A DNA stretch of 64,000 nt from Tubulanus polymorphus (taxonomy: Eukaryota; Nemertea; Palaeonemertea; Tubulaniformes; Tubulanidae): assembly GCF_964204645.1 (NCBI RefSeq), contig NW_027437466.1, positions 1 through 64,000 of the forward strand, written 5' to 3'. Of this stretch, positions 41,557 to 55,800 are shown in pieces. A program made the translations under genes and the position numbers. Each line of letters opens with the position of its first letter. The first letter of the stretch is position 1. Below the pieces are notes generated by a model. The model was not told the origin of the DNA. It was given only the letters and a program-made list of their open reading frames with translations, and did no database searches.

Positions 41557-44500
41557 AGTAGGTCGGTCGTCCGTCCGTTCGTCAGTGTGCCGGCGGTGGT
41601 TGTTGGAAAAACGACTAAGGGCTGACCGGGCCTTGATCAGCGTTACGACCCGGAGCAGTGAGGGAGGGAGGGAGGGAGGCAGTAGGTCGGTCGTCCGTCC
41701 GTTCGTCAGTGTGCCGGCGGTGGTTCTTCGAAAAAACGACTAAGTGCTGACCGGGCCTTGATCAGCGTTACGACCCGGCGCTGGTCATGGAGGGAGGGAG
41801 GCAGTAGGTCGGTCGTCCATCCGTTCGTTTGTGTGCCGCCGGTGGTGGTTCGAAAAACGACTAAGTGCTGACTGGGCCTTGATCAGCGTTATGACTTGGC
41901 AACGGCCAGGGAGGGAGGGATGGAGGTAGTAGGTCGGTCGTCCGTCCGTTCGTCAGTGTGCCGGCAGTACTGGTTGTTCGAAAAACAATTAAGTGCTGAC
42001 CGGGCCTTGATCAGCGTTACGACCCGGAGCAGTGAGGGAGGGAGGGAGGCAGTAGGTCGGTCGTCCGTCCGTTCGTCAGTGTGCCGGCAGTACTGGTTGT
42101 TCGAAAAACAATTAAGTGCTGACCGGGCCTTGATCAGCGTTACGACCCGGAGCAGTGAGGGAGGGAGGGAGGGAGGCAGTAGGTCGGTCGTCCGTCCGTT
42201 TGTCAGTGTGCCAGCAGTGATGGTTGTTCGAAAAACAACTAAGGGCTGACCGGGCCTTGATCAGCGTTACGACCCGGAACAGTGAGGGAGGGAGGGAGTC
42301 AGTAGGTAGGTCGTTCGTCCGTTCGTCAGTGTTCCGGCAGTGGTGGTTCGAAAAACGACTAAGTGCTGACCGGGCCTTGATCAGCGTTACGATCCGGCAC
42401 CGGTCAGGGAGGGAGGGAGGGTGGCAGTAGGTCGGTCGTCCGTCCGTTCGTCAGTGTGCCGGCGGTTGTGGTTCGAAAAACGACTAAGTGCTGACCGGGC
42501 CTTGATCAGCGTTACGACCCGGTGCAGTGAGGGAGGGAGGGAGGGAGGAAGGCAGTATATCGGTCATTCGAAAAACGACTAAGTGCTGACCGGGCCTTGA
42601 TCAGCATTACGACCCGCCGCAGTGAGGGAGGGAGAGAGGGAGGCAGTAGGTCGGTCGTCAGTCCGTTCGTCAGTGTGCCGGTGGTAGTTGTTCGAAAAAT
42701 GACTAAGTGCTGACCGGGCCTTGATCAGCGTTACGACCCGGCACCGGTCAGGGAGGGAGAGAGGGAGGCAGTAGGTCGGTCGTCCGTCCGTTCGGCAGTG
42801 TGCCGGCGGTAGTTGTTCGAAAAATGACTAAGTGCTGACCGGGCCATGATCAGCGTGACGTTTCGGCACCGGTCAGGGGGGTATGGAGGTAGTAGGTCGG
42901 GCGTCCGTCCGTTCGTCAGTGTGCCGGCAGTGATGGTTGTTCGAAAAACGACTAAGTGCTGTCCGGGCCTTGATCAGCGTTACGATCCGGCGCCGGTCAG
43001 GGAGGGAGGGAGGGGGACAGTAGGTCGGTCGTCCATCCGTTCGTCAGTGTGCCGGCGGTGGTTGTTCGAAAAACGACTAAGGGCTGACCGGGCCTTGTTC
43101 AGCGTTACGACCCGGCACCGGTCAGGGAGGGAGGGAGGGTGGCAGTAGGTCGGTCGTCCGTCCATTCGTCAGAGTGCCGGCGGTGGTTGTTCGAAAAACG
43201 ACTAAGTGATGACCGGGCCTTGATCAGCGTTACGACCCGGTGCAGTGAGGGAGGGAGGGAGGGAGGGAGGCAGTAGGCCGGTCGTCCGTCCGTTTGTCAG
43301 TGTGCCGGCAGTGATGGTTGTTCAGAAAACGACTAAGGGCTTACTGGGCCTTGATCAGCGTTACGACCCGGAGCAGTGAGGGAGGGAGGGAGGCAGTAGG
43401 TAGGTCGTCCGTCCGTTTGTCAGTGTGCCGGCAGTAATGGTTGTTCGAAAAACGACTAAGTGCTCACCGGGCCTTGATCAGCGTTACGACCTGGAGCAGT
43501 GAAGGAGGAAGGGGGACAGTAGGTCGGTCGTCCGTCCGTTCGTCAGTATGCCGGCGGTGGTTGTTCAAAAAACGACCAAGTGCTGACAAGGCCTTGATCA
43601 GCGTTACGACCCGGCACTGGTCAGGGAGGGAGGGAGGGAGGCAGTAGGTCGGTCATCCGTCCGTTCGTCAGAGTGCCGGCGGTAGCTGTTCGAAAAACGA
43701 CTAAGTGCTGACCGGGCCTTGATCAGCGTTACGACCCGGCGCAGTGAGGGAGGGAGGGAGGGAGGCAGTAGGTCGGTCGTCCATCCGTTTGTCAGTGTGC
43801 CGGCGGTGGTTGTTCGAAAAACGACTAAGTTCTGACCGGGCCTTGATCAGCGTTACGACCCGATGCAGTGAGGGAGGGAGGGAGGCACTAGGACAGTCGT
43901 CCGCCCGTTAGTCAGTGTGTCGGCGGTTGTTGTTCGAAAAACGACTAAGCTGACCGGGCCATGAACAGCGTTACGACCCGGCACCGGTCAGGAAGGGAGG
44001 GAGGGTGGCAGTAGGTCGGTCGTCCGTCCGTTCGTCAGTGTGCCGGCGGTGGTTGTTCGAAAAACGACTAAGTGCTGACCGGGCCTTAATCAGCGTTACG
44101 ACCCGGCACCGGTCAGGGAGGGAGGGAGGGAGGGAGGCAGTAGGTCGGTCGTCCGTCCGTTCGTCAGTGTGCCGGCGGTGGTTGTTCGAAAAACGACTAA
44201 GTGCTGACCGGGCCTTGATCAGCGTTACGACCCGGAGCAGTGAGGGAGGGAGGGAGGCAGTAGGTCGGTCGTCCGTCCGTTCGCCAGTGTGCCGGCGGTG
44301 GTTTTTCGAAAAACGACTAAGCGCTGACCGGGCCTTAATCAGCGTTACGACCCGGAGCATTGAGGGAGGGAGGGAGGCAGTAGGTCGGTCGTCCGTCCGT
44401 TTGTCAGTGTGCCGGCAGTGATGGTTGTTCGAAAAACGACTAAGGGCTGACTGGGCCTTGATCAGCGTTACGACTTGGCAACGGCCAGGGAGGGAGGGAT

Positions 44501-45049
44501 GGAGGTAGTAGGTCGGTCGTCCGTCCGTTCGTCAGTGTGCCAGCAGTACTGGTTGTTCGAAAAACAATTAAGTGCTGACCGGGCCTTGATCAGCGTTATG
44601 ACCCGGAGCAGTGAGGGAGGGAGGGAGGCAGTAGGTCGGTCGTCCGTCCGTTCGTCAGTGTGCCGGCAGTACTGGTGGTTCGAAAAACAATTAAGTGCTG
44701 ACCGGGCCTTGATCAGCGTTACGACCCGGAGCAGTGAGGGAGGGAGGGAGGGAGGGAGGCAGTAGGTCGGTCGTCCGTCCGTTTGTCAGTGTGCCGGCAG
44801 TGATGGTTGTTCGAAAAACGACTAAGGGCTGACCGGGCCTTGATCAGCGTTACGACCCGGAACAGTGAGGGAGGGAGGGAGTCAGTAGGTAGGTCGTTCG
44901 TCCGTTCGTCAGTGTTCCGGCAGTGGTGGTTCGAAAAACGACTAAGTGCTGACCGGGCCTTGATCAGCGTTACGATCCGGCACCGGTCAGGGAGGGAGGG
45001 AGGGTGGCAGTAGGTCGGTCGTCCGTCCGTTCGTCAGTGTGCCGGCGGT

Positions 45050-48000
45050 TGTGGTTCGAAAAACGACTAAGTGCTGACCGGGCCTTGATCAGCGTTACGA
45101 CCCGGCACTGGTCAGGGAGGGAGGGAGGGAGGAAGGCAGTATATCGGTCATTCGAAAAACGACTAAGTGCTGACCGGGCCTTGATCAGCATTACGACCCG
45201 CCCCAGTGAGGGAGGGAGAGAGGGAGGCAGTAGGTCGGTCGTCAGTCCGTTCGTCAGTGTGCCGGTGGTAGTTGTTCGAAAAATGACTAAGTGCTGACCG
45301 GGCCTTGATCAGCGTTACGACCCGGCACCGGTCAGGGAGGGAGAGAGGGAGGCAGTAGGTCGGTCGTCCGTCCGTTCGGCAGTGTGCCGGCGGTAGTTGT
45401 TCGAAAAATGACTAAGTGCTGACCGGGCCATGATCAGCGTGACGTTTCGGCACCGGTCAGGGGGGTATGGAGGTAGTAGATCGGGCGTCCGTCCGTTCGT
45501 CAGTGTGCCGGCAGTGATGGTTGTTCGAAAAACGACTAAGTGCTGACCGGGCCTTGATCAGCGTTACGACCCGGCGCAGTGAGGGAGGGAGGCTCACACC
45601 AGGAGAGTCGTCGCTGGTAAGGGAGGGAGGGAGGGAGGCAGTAGGTCGGTCGTCCGTCCTTTCGTCAGTGTGCCGGCAGTGATGGTTGTTCGAAAAACGA
45701 CTAAGTGCTGACATGGCCTTGATCAGCGTTACGACCCGGCGCAGTGAGGGAGGGAGGCAGGCACCAGGACAGTCGTCCGCCCGTTAGTCAGTCTACCGGC
45801 ATTGGTGGTTCGAAACACGACTAAGTGCTGACCGGGCCTTGATCAGCGTTACGAACCGCCGCCGGTAAGGGAGGGAGGGAGGGAGGGAGGCAGTAGGTCG
45901 GTCGTCTGTCCGTTCGTCAGTGTGCCGGCGGTGGTTGTTCGAAAAACGACTCAGTGCTGACCGGGCCTTGATCAGCGTTACGACCCGGACCAGTGAGGGA
46001 GGGAGGGAGGTTGGCAGTAGGTCGGTCGTCCGTCCGTTCGTCAGTGTGCCGGCGGTGGTGGTTCGAAAAACGACTAAGTGCTGACCGGGCCTTGATCAGC
46101 GTTACGACCCGGAGCAGTGAGGGAGGGAGGAAGGCAATAGGTGGGTCGTCCGTCCGTTCGTCAGTGTGCCGGCAGTGCTGGTTGTTCGAAAAACGATTAA
46201 GTGCTGACCGGGCCTTGATCAGCGTTACGACCCGGAGCAGTGAGGGAGGGAGGGAGGCAGTAGGTCGGTCGTCCGTCCGTTCGCCAGTGTGCCGCTGGTG
46301 GTTGTTCGAAAAACGACTAAGTGCTGACCGGGCCTTGATGAGCGTTACGACCCGGAGCAGTGAGGGAGGGAGGGAGGGAGGGAGGGAGGCAGTAGGTCGG
46401 TCGTCCGTCCGTTCGCCAGTGTGCCGCTGGTGGTTGTTCGAAAAACGACTAAGTGCTGACCGGGCCTTGATCAGCGTTACGACCCGGTGCAGTGAGGGAG
46501 GGAGGGAGGCACTAGGACAGTCGTCCGCCCGTTCGTCAGTGTGCCGGCGGTGGTTGTTCGAAAAACGACTAAGTGCTGACCGGGCCATGAACTGCGTTAC
46601 GACCCGGCACCGGTCAGGAAGGGAGGGAGGGTGGCAGTAGGTCGGTCGTCCGTTCGTTGGTCAGTGTGCCGGCGGTGGTAGTTCGAAAAACGACTAAGTG
46701 CTGACCGGGCCTTGATCAGCGTTACGACCCGGAGCAGTGACGGAGGGAGGGAGGCAGTAGGTCGGTCGTCCGTCCGTTCGCCAGAGTGCCGCTGGTGGTT
46801 GTTCGAAAAACGACTAAGTGCTGACCGGGCCTTGATCAGCGTTACGACCCGGTGCAGTGAGGGAGGGAGGGAGGCACTAGGACAGTCGTCCGCCCGTTAG
46901 TCAGTGTGTCGGCGGTTGTTGTTCGAAAAACGACTAAGTGCTGACCGGGCCATGAACAGCGTTACGACCCGGCACCGGTCAGGAAGGGAGGGAGGGTGGC
47001 AGTAGGTCGGTCGTCCGTTCGTTGGTCAGTGTGCCGGCGGTGGTAGTTCGAAAAACGACTAAGTGCTGACCGGGCCTTGATCAACGTTACGACCCGGAGC
47101 ATTGAGGGAGGGAGGGAGGCAGTAGGTCGGTCGTCCGTCCGTTCGCCAGTGTGCCGCTGGTGGTTGTTCGAAAAACGACTAAGTGCTGACCAGTGCTGAC
47201 CGGGCCTTGATCAGCGTTACGACCCGGAGCAGTGAGGGAGGGAGGGAGGCAGTAGGTCGGTCGTCCATCCGTTCGTCAGTGTGTCGGCGGTTGCTGTTTG
47301 AAAAACGACTATGTGCTGACCGGGCCATGAACAGCGTTACGACCCGGCACCGGTCAGGAAGGGAGGGAGGGAGGCAGTAGGTCGGTCGTCCATCCGTTCG
47401 TCAGTGTGCCGGCGGTGGTTGTTCGAAAAACGACTAAGTGCTGACCGGGCCTTGATCAGCGTTACCACCCGGAGCAGTGAGGGAGGGAGGGAGGCAGTAG
47501 GTCGGTCGTCCATCCGTTCGTCAGTGTGTCGGCGGTTGTGGTTCGAAAAACGACTAAGTGCTGACCGGGCCTTGATCAGCGTTACGACCCGGCACTGGTC
47601 AGGGAGGGAGGGAGGGAGGAAGGCAGTATATCGGTCATTCGAAAAACGACTAAGTGCTGACCGGGCCTTGATCAGCATTACGACCCGCCCCAGTGAGGGA
47701 GGGAGAGAGGGAGGCAGTAGGTCGGTCGTCAGTCCGTTCGTCAGTGTGCCGGTGGTAGTTGTTCGAAAAATGACTAAGTGCTGACCGGGCCTTGATCAGC
47801 GTTACGACCCGGCACCGGTCAGGGAGGGAGAGAGGGAGGCAGTAGGTCGGTCGTCCGTCCGTTCGGCAGTGTGCCGGCGGTAGTTGTTCGAAAAATGACT
47901 AAGTGCTGACCGGGCCATGATCAGCGTGACGTTTCGGCACCGGTCAGGGGGGTATGGAGGTAGTAGATCGGGCGTCCGTCCGTTCGTCAGTGTGCCGGCA

Positions 48001-48840
48001 GTGATGGTTGTTCGAAAAACGACTAAGTGCTGACCGGGCCTTGATCAGCGTTACGACCCGGCGCAGTGAGGGAGGGAGGCTCACACCAGGAGAGTCGTCG
48101 CTGGTAAGGGAGGGAGGGAGGGAGGCAGTAGGTCGGTCGTCCGTCCTTTCGTCAGTGTGCCGGCAGTGATGGTTGTTCGAAAAACGACTAAGTGCTGACA
48201 TGGCCTTGATCAGCGTTACGACCCGGCGCAGTGAGGGAGGGAGGCAGGCACCAGGACAGTCGTCCCGCCCGTTAGTCAGTCTACCGGCATTGGTGGTTCG
48301 AAACACGACTAAGTGCTGACCGGGCCTTGATCAGCGTTACGAACCGCCGCCGGTAAGGGAGGGAGGGAGGGAGGGAGGCAGTAGGTCGGTCGTCTGTCCG
48401 TTCGTCAGTGTGCCGGCGGTGGTTGTTCGAAAAACGACTCAGTGCTGACCGGGCCTTGATCAGCGTTACGACCCGGACCAGTGAGGGAGGGAGGGAGGTT
48501 GGCAGTAGGTCGGTCGTCCGTCCGTTCGTCAGTGTGCCGGCGGTGGGTGGTTCGAAAAACGACTAAGTGCTGACCGGGCCTTGATCAGCGTTACGACCCG
48601 GAGCAGTGAGGGAGGGAGGAAGGCAATAGGTGGGTCGTCCGTCCGTTCGTCAGTGTGCCGGCAGTGCTGGTTGTTCGAAAAACGATTAAGTGCTGACCGG
48701 GCCTTGATCAGCGTTACGACCCGGAGCAGTGAGGGAGGGAGGGAGGCAGTAGGTCGGTCGTCCGTCCGTTCGCCAGTGTGCCGCTGGTGGTTGTTCGAAA
48801 AACGACTAAGTGCTGACCGGGCCTTGATCAGCGTTACGAC
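45050..48840. repeat. 2.49-kb local duplication in copy A
   Basis: The segment beginning near 45,050 is repeated from about 47,537 (TATATCGGTCATTCG unit at 45,141 and 47,628, offset 2,487). Copy B has only the first of these, which explains why copy A is about 1.6 kb longer; this duplication is therefore younger than the A/B duplication, or was lost from B. Confidence 0.8.
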
Positions 48841-49818
48841 CCGGAGCAGTGAGGGAGGGAGGGAGGCAGTAGGTCGGTCGTCCATCCGTTCGTCAGTGTG
48901 TCGGCGGTTGCTGTTTGAAAAACGACTATGTGCTGACCGGGCCATGAACAGCGTTACGACCCGGCACCGGTCAGGAAGGGAGGGAGGGAGGCAGTAGGTC
49001 GGTCGTCCATCCGTTCGTCAGTGTGCCGGCGGTGGTTGTTCGAAAAACGACTAAGTGCTGACCGGGCCTTGATCAGCGTTACCACCCGGAGCAGTGAGGG
49101 AGGGAGGGAGGCAGTAGGTCGGTCGTCCATCCGTTCGTCAGTGTGTCGGCGGTTGCTGTTTGAAAAACGACTAAGTGCTGACCGGGCCATGAACAGCGTT
49201 ACGACCCGGCACCGGTCAGGAAGGGAGGGAGGGAGGCAGTAGGTCGGTCGTCCATCCGTTCGTCAGTGTGCCGGCGGTGGTTGTTCGAAAAACGACTAAG
49301 TGCTGACCGGGCCTTGATCAGCGTTACCACCCGGTGCAGTGAGGGAGGGAGGGAGGCACTAGGACAGTCGTCCGCCCGTTAGTCAGTGTGTCGGCGGTTG
49401 TTGTTCGAAAAACGACTAAGTGCTGACCGGGTCTTGATCAGCGTTACGACCCGCAGCAGTGAGGGAGGGAGGGAGGCAGTAGGTCGGTCGTCCATCCGGT
49501 CGTTAGTGTGCCGGCGGTGGTTGTTCGAAAAACGACTAAGTGCTGACCGGGCCTTGATCAGCGTTACGACCCGGAGCAGTGAGGGAGGGAGGGAGGCAGT
49601 AGGTCGGTCGTCCGTCCGTTCGCCAGTGTGCCGCTGGTGGTTGTTCGAAAAACGACTAAGTGCTGACCGGGCCTTGATCAGCGTTACGACCCGGTGCAGT
49701 GAGGGAGGGAGGGAGGCACTATGACAGTCGTCCGCCCGTTAGTCAGTGTGTCGGCGGTTGTTGTTCGAAAAACGACTAAGTGCTGACCGGGCCTTGATCA
49801 GCGTAACGACCCGGTGCA

Positions 49819-52800
49819 GTGAGGGAGGGAGGGAGGGAGGCAGTAGGTCGGTCGTCCGTCCGTTCGTCAGTGTGCCGGCAGTGCTGGTTGTTCGAAAAAC
49901 AATTAAGTGCTTACCGGGCCTTGATCAGCGTTACGACCCGGAGCAGTGAGGGAGGGAGGGAGGGAGGGAGGGAGGGAGGGAGGGAGGGAGGGAGGGAGGG
50001 AGGGAGGGAGGGAGGGAGGGAGGGAGGGAGGGAGGCAGTAGGTAGGTCGTCCGTCCGTTCGTCAGTGTGCCGGCAGTGCTGGTTGTTCGAAAAACGAGTA
50101 AGTGCTGACCGGGCCTTGATCAGCATTACCACCCGGAGCAGTGAGGGAGGGAGGGAGGCAGTAGGTCGGTCGTCCGTCCGTTCGTCAGTGTGCCGGCAGT
50201 GATGGTTGTTCGAAAAACGACTAAGGGCTGACCGGGCCTTGATCAGCGTTACGACCCGGAGCAGTGAGGGAGGGAGGGAGGGAGGGAGGGAGGGAGGGAG
50301 GGAGGGAGGGAGGGAGGGAGGGAGGGAGGGAGGGAGGGAGGGAGGGAGGGAGGGAGGGAGGGAGGGAGGAGGGAGGGAGGGAGGGAGGGAGGGAGGGAGG
50401 GAGGGAGGGAGGGAGGGAGGGAGGGAGGGAGGGAGGGAGGGAGGGAGGGAGGGAGGGAGGGAGGGAGGGAGGGAGGCAGTAGGTCGGTCGTCCGTCCGTT
50501 TGTCAGTGTGCCGGCAGTGATGGTTGTTCGAAAAACGACTAAGGGCTGACCGGGCCTTGATCAGCGTTACGACCCGGAGCAGTGAGGGAGGGAGGGAGGG
50601 AGGGAGGGAGGGAGGGAGGGAGGGAGGGAGGGAGGGAGGGAGGGAGGGAGGGAGGGAGGGAGGGAGGGAGGGAGGGAGGGAGGTAGACAGTAGGTCGGTC
50701 GTCCGTCCGTTTGTCAGTGTGCCGGCAGTGATGGTTGTTCGAAAAACGACTAAGGGCTGACCGGGCTTTGATCTGCGTTACGACCCTGCGCAGTGAGGGA
50801 GGGAGGCAGGCACCAGGAGAGTCGTCGCCGGTAAGGGAGGGAGGGAGGGAGGGAGGCAGTAGGACGGTCGTCCGTCCTTTCGTCGGTGTGCCGGCAGTGA
50901 TGGTTGTTCGAAAAACGACTAAGTGCTGACCGGGCCTTGATCAGCGTTACGACCCGGCGCAGTGAGGGAAAGAGGCAGGCACCAGGACAGTCGTCTGCCC
51001 GTTAGTCAGTCTGCCGGCTTTGGTGGTTCGAAACACGACTAAGTGCTGACCGGGCCTTGATCAGCGTTACGACCCGGCGCCGGTAAGGGAGGGAGGGAGG
51101 GGGACAGTAGGTCGGTCGTCCGTCCGTGCGTCAGTGTGCCGGCAGTGCTGGTTGTTCGAAAAACGACTAAGTGCTGACCGGGCCTTGATCAGCGTTACGA
51201 CCCGGAGCAGTGAGGGAGGGAGGGGGACAGTAGGTCGGTCGTCCGTCCGTTCGTAAGTGTGCCGGCGGTGGTTCTTCGAAAAAACGACTAAGTGCTGACC
51301 GGGCCTAGATCAGCGTTACGACCGGGTGCAGTGAGGGAGGAGGGAGGCAGTAGGTCAGTCGTCCGTCCGTTCGTCAGTGTGCCGGCAGTGCTGGTTGTTC
51401 GAAAAACGACTAAGTGCTGACCGGGCCTTGATCAGCGTTACGACCCGGAGCAGTGAGGGAGGGAGGGAGGCAGTAGGTCGGTCGTCCGTCCGTTCGTAAG
51501 TGTGCCGGCGGTGGTTCTTCAAAAAAACGACTAAGTGCTGACCGGGCCTTGAACAGCGTTACGACCCGGCGCTGGTCAGGGAGGGAGGGAGGGAGGCAGT
51601 AGATCGGTCGTCCATCCGTTCGTCAGTGTGCCGGCGGTGGTAGTTCGAAAAACGACTAGAGTGCTGACCGGGCCTTGATCAGCGTTACGACCCGGCACCG
51701 GTCAGGGAGGGAGGGAGGGTGGCAGTAGGTCGGTCGTCCGTCCGTTCGTCAGTGTGCCGGCGGTGGTGGTTCGAAAAACGACTAAGTGCTGACCGGGCCT
51801 TGATCAGCGTTATGACCCGGCACCGGTGAGGGAGGGAGGGATGGAGGCAGTAGGTCGGTCGTCCGTCCGTTCGTCAGAGTGCCGGCAGTGCTGGTGGTTC
51901 GAAAAACGACTAAGTGCTGACCGGGCCTTGATCAGCGTTACGACCCGGAGCAGTGAGGGAGGGAGGAAGGCAGTAGGTGGGTCGTCCGTCCGTTCGTCAG
52001 TGTGCCGGCAGTGCTGGTTGTTCGAAAAACGAGTAAGTGCTGACCGGGCCTTGATCAGCGATACGACCCGGTGCAGTGAGGGAGGGAGGGAGGGAGGCAG
52101 CAGGTCGGTCGTCCGTCCGTTCGTCAGTGTGCCGGCGGTGGTTGTTGGAAAAACGACTAAGGGCTGACCGGGCCTTGATCAGCGTTACGACCCGGAGCAG
52201 TGAGGGAGGGAGGGAGGCAGTAGGTCGGTCGTCCGTCCGTTCGTCAGTGTGCCGGCGGTGGTTCTTCGAAAAAACGACTAAGTGCTGACCGGGCCTTGAT
52301 CAGCGTTACGACCCGGCGCTGGTCAGGGAGGGAGGGAGGCAGTAGGTCGGTCGTCCATCCGTTCGTTAGTGTGCCGCCGGTGGTGGTTCGAAAAACGACT
52401 AAGTGCTGACTGGGCCTTGATCAGCGTTACGACTTGGCAACGGCCAGGGAGGGAGGGATGGAGGTAGTAGGTCGGTCGTCCGTCCGTTCGTCAGTGTGCC
52501 GGCAGTACTGGTTGTTCGAAAAACAATTAAGTGCTGACCGGGCCTTGATCAGCGTTACGACCCGGAGCAGTGAGGGAGGGAGGGAGGCAGTAGGTCGGTC
52601 GTCCGTCCGTTCGTCAGTGTGCCGGCAGTACTGGTTGTTCGAAAAACAATTAAGTGCTGACCGGGCCTTGATCAGCGTTACGACCCGGAGCAGTGAGGGA
52701 GGGAGGGAGGGAGGCAGTAGGTCGGTCGTCCGTCCGTTTGTCAGTGTGCCAGCAGTGATGGTTGTTCGAAAAACGACTAAGGGCTGACCGGGCCTTGATC

Positions 52801-55800
52801 AGCGTTACGACCCGGAACAGTGAGGGAGGGAGGGAGTCAGTAGGTAGGTCGTTCGTCCGTTCGTCAGTGTTCCGGCAGTGGTGGTTCGAAAAACGACTAA
52901 GTGCTGACCGGGCCTTGATCAGCGTTACGATCCGGCACCGGTCAGGGAGGGAGGGAGGGTGGCAGTAGGTCGGTCGTCCGTCCGTTCGTCAGTGTGCCGG
53001 CGGTTGTGGTTCGAAAAACGACTAAGTGCTGACCGGGCCTTGATCAGCGTTACGACCCGGCACTGGTCAGGGAGGGAGGGAGGGAGGAAGGCAGTATATC
53101 GGTCATTCGAAAAACGACTAGGTGCTGACCGGGCCTTGATCAGCATTACGACCCGCCGCAGTGAGGGAGGGAGAGAGGGAGGCAGTAGGTCGGTCGTCAG
53201 TCCGTTCGTCAGTGTGCCGGTGGTAGTTGTTCGAAAAATGACTAAGTGCTGACCGGGCCTTGATCAGCGTTACGACCCGGCACCGGTCAGGGAGGGAGAG
53301 AGGGAGGCAGTAGGTCGGTCGTCCGTCCGTTCGGCAGTGTGCCGGCGGTAGTTGTTCGAAAAATGACTAAGTGCTGACTGGGCCATGATCAGCGTGACGT
53401 TTCGGCACCGGTCAGGGGGGGATGGAGGTAGTAGGTCGGGCGTCCGTCCGTTCGTCAGTGTGCCGGCAGTGATGGTTGTTCGAAAAACGACTAAGTGCTG
53501 TCCGGGCCTTGATCAGCGTTACGATCCGGCGCCGGTCAGGGAGGGAGGGAGGGGGACAGTAGGTCGGTCGTCCATCCGTTCGTCAGTGTGCCGGCGGTGG
53601 TTGTTCGAAAAACGACTAAGGGCTGACCGGGCCTTGATCAGCGTTACGACCCGGCACCGATCAGGGAGGGAGGGAGGGTGGCAGTAGGTCGGTCGTCCGT
53701 CCATTCGTCAGAGTGCCGGCGGTGGTTGTTCGAAAAACGACTCAGTGATGACCGGGCCTTGATCAGCGTTACGACCCGGCACTGGTCAGGGAGGGAGGGA
53801 GGGAGGAAGGCAGTATATCGGTCATTCGAAAAACGACTAAGTGCTGACCGGGCCTTGATCAGCATTACGACCCGCCGCAGTGAGGGAGGGAGAGAGGGAG
53901 GCAGTAGGTCGGTCGTCAGTCCGTTCGTCAGTGTGCCGGTGGTAGTTGTTCGAAAAATGACTAAGTGCTGACCGGGCCTTGATCAGCGTTACGACCCGGC
54001 ACCGGTCAGGGAGGGAGAGAGGGAGGCAGTAGGTCGGTCGTCCGTCCGTTCGGCAGTGTGCCGGCGGTAGTTGTTCGAAAAATGACTAAGTGCTGACCGG
54101 GCCATGATCAGCGTGACGTTTCGGCACCGGTCAGGGGGGTATGGAGGTAGTAGGTCGGGCGTCCGTCCGTTCGTCAGTGTGCCGGCAGTGATGGTTGTTC
54201 GAAAAACGACTAAGTGCTGTCCGGGCCTTGATCAGCGTTACGATCTGGCGCCGGTCAGGGAGGGAGGGAGGGGGACAGTAGGTCGGTCGTCCATCCGTTC
54301 GTCAGTGTGCCGGCGGTGGTTGTTCGAAAAACGACTAAGGGCTGACCGGGCCTTGATCAGCGTTACGACCCGGAGCAGTGAGGGAGGGAGGGGGACAGTA
54401 GGTCGGTCGTCCGTCCGTTCGTCAGTGTGCCGGCGGTGGTTGTTGGAAAAACGACTAAGGGCTGACCGGGCCTTGATCAGCGTTACGACCCGGAGCAGTG
54501 AGGGAGGGAGGGAGGGAGGCAGTTGGTCGGTCGTCCGTCCGTTCGTCAGTGTGCCGGCGGTGGTTCTTCGAAAAAACGACTAAGTGCTGACCGGGCCTTG
54601 ATCAGCGTTACGACCCGGCGCTGGTCATGGAGGGAGGGAGGCAGTAGGTCGGTCGTCCATCCGTTCGTTTGTGTGCCGCCGGTGGTGGTTTGAAAAACGA
54701 CTAAGTGCTGACTGGGCCTTGATCAGCGTTATGACTTGGCAACGGCCAGGGAGGGAGGGATGGAGGTAGTAGGTCGGTCGTCCGTCCGTTCGTCAGTGTG
54801 CCGGCAGTACTGGTTGTTCGAAAAACAATTAAGTGCTGACCGGGCCTTGATCAGCGTTACGACCCGGAGCAGTGAGGGAGGGAGGGAGGCAGTAGGTCGG
54901 TCGTCCGTCCGTTTGTCAGTGTGCCGGCAGTACTGGTTGTTCGAAAAACAATTAAGTGCTGACCGGGCCTTGATCAGCGTTACGACCCGGAGCAGTGAGG
55001 GAGGGAGGGAGGGAGGCAGTAGGTCGGTCGTCCGTCCGTTTGTCAGTGTGCCAGCAGTGATGGTTGTTCGAAAAACAACTAAGGGCTGACCGGGCCTTGA
55101 TCAGCGTTACGACCCGGAACAGTGAGGGAGGGAGGGAGTCAGTAGGTAGGTCGTTCGTCCGTTCGTCAGTGTTCCGGCAGTGGTGGTTCGAAAAACGACT
55201 AAGTGCTGACCGGGCCTTGATCAGCGTTACGATCCGGCACCGGTCAGGGAGGGAGGGAGGGTGGCAGTAGGTCGGTCGTCCGTCCGTTCGTCAGTGTGCC
55301 GGCGGTTGTGGTTCGAAAAACGACTAAGTGCTGACCGGGCCTTGATCAGCGTTACGACCCGGTGCAGTGAGGGAGGGAGGGAGGGAGGAAGGCAGTATAT
55401 CGGTCATTCGAAAAACGACTAAGTGCTGACCGGGCCTTGATCAGCATTACGACCCGCCGCAGTGAGGGAGGGAGAGAGGGAGGCAGTAGGTCGGTCGTCA
55501 GTCCGTTCGTCAGTGTGCCGGTGGTAGTTGTTCGAAAAATGACTAAGTGCTGACCGGGCCTTGATCAGCGTTACGACCCGGCACCGGTCAGGGAGGGAGA
55601 GAGGGAGGCAGTAGGTCGGTCGTCCGTCCGTTCGGCAGTGTGCCGGCGGTAGTTGTTCGAAAAATGACTAAGTGCTGACCGGGCCATGATCAGCGTGACG
55701 TTTCGGCACCGGTCAGGGGGGTATGGAGGTAGTAGGTCGGGCGTCCGTCCGTTCGTCAGTGTGCCGGCAGTGATGGTTGTTCGAAAAACGACTAAGTGCT

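Larger units (their letters stand above)
36902..49818. repeat. Higher-order satellite block, copy A (12.9 kb)
   Basis: Matches 49,819-61,005 almost base for base. The offset is 12,917 at the left edge, 12,830-12,879 across the GGGA runs, then 12,840 for nearly 10 kb (for example 40,501 against 53,341), with a 4-bp shift at about 44,380-46,350. Copy A contains an extra 1.63 kb near 47.5-49.1 kb. Differences are single bases (41,684 A against 54,524 T) and repeat-length changes. Confidence 0.9.
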
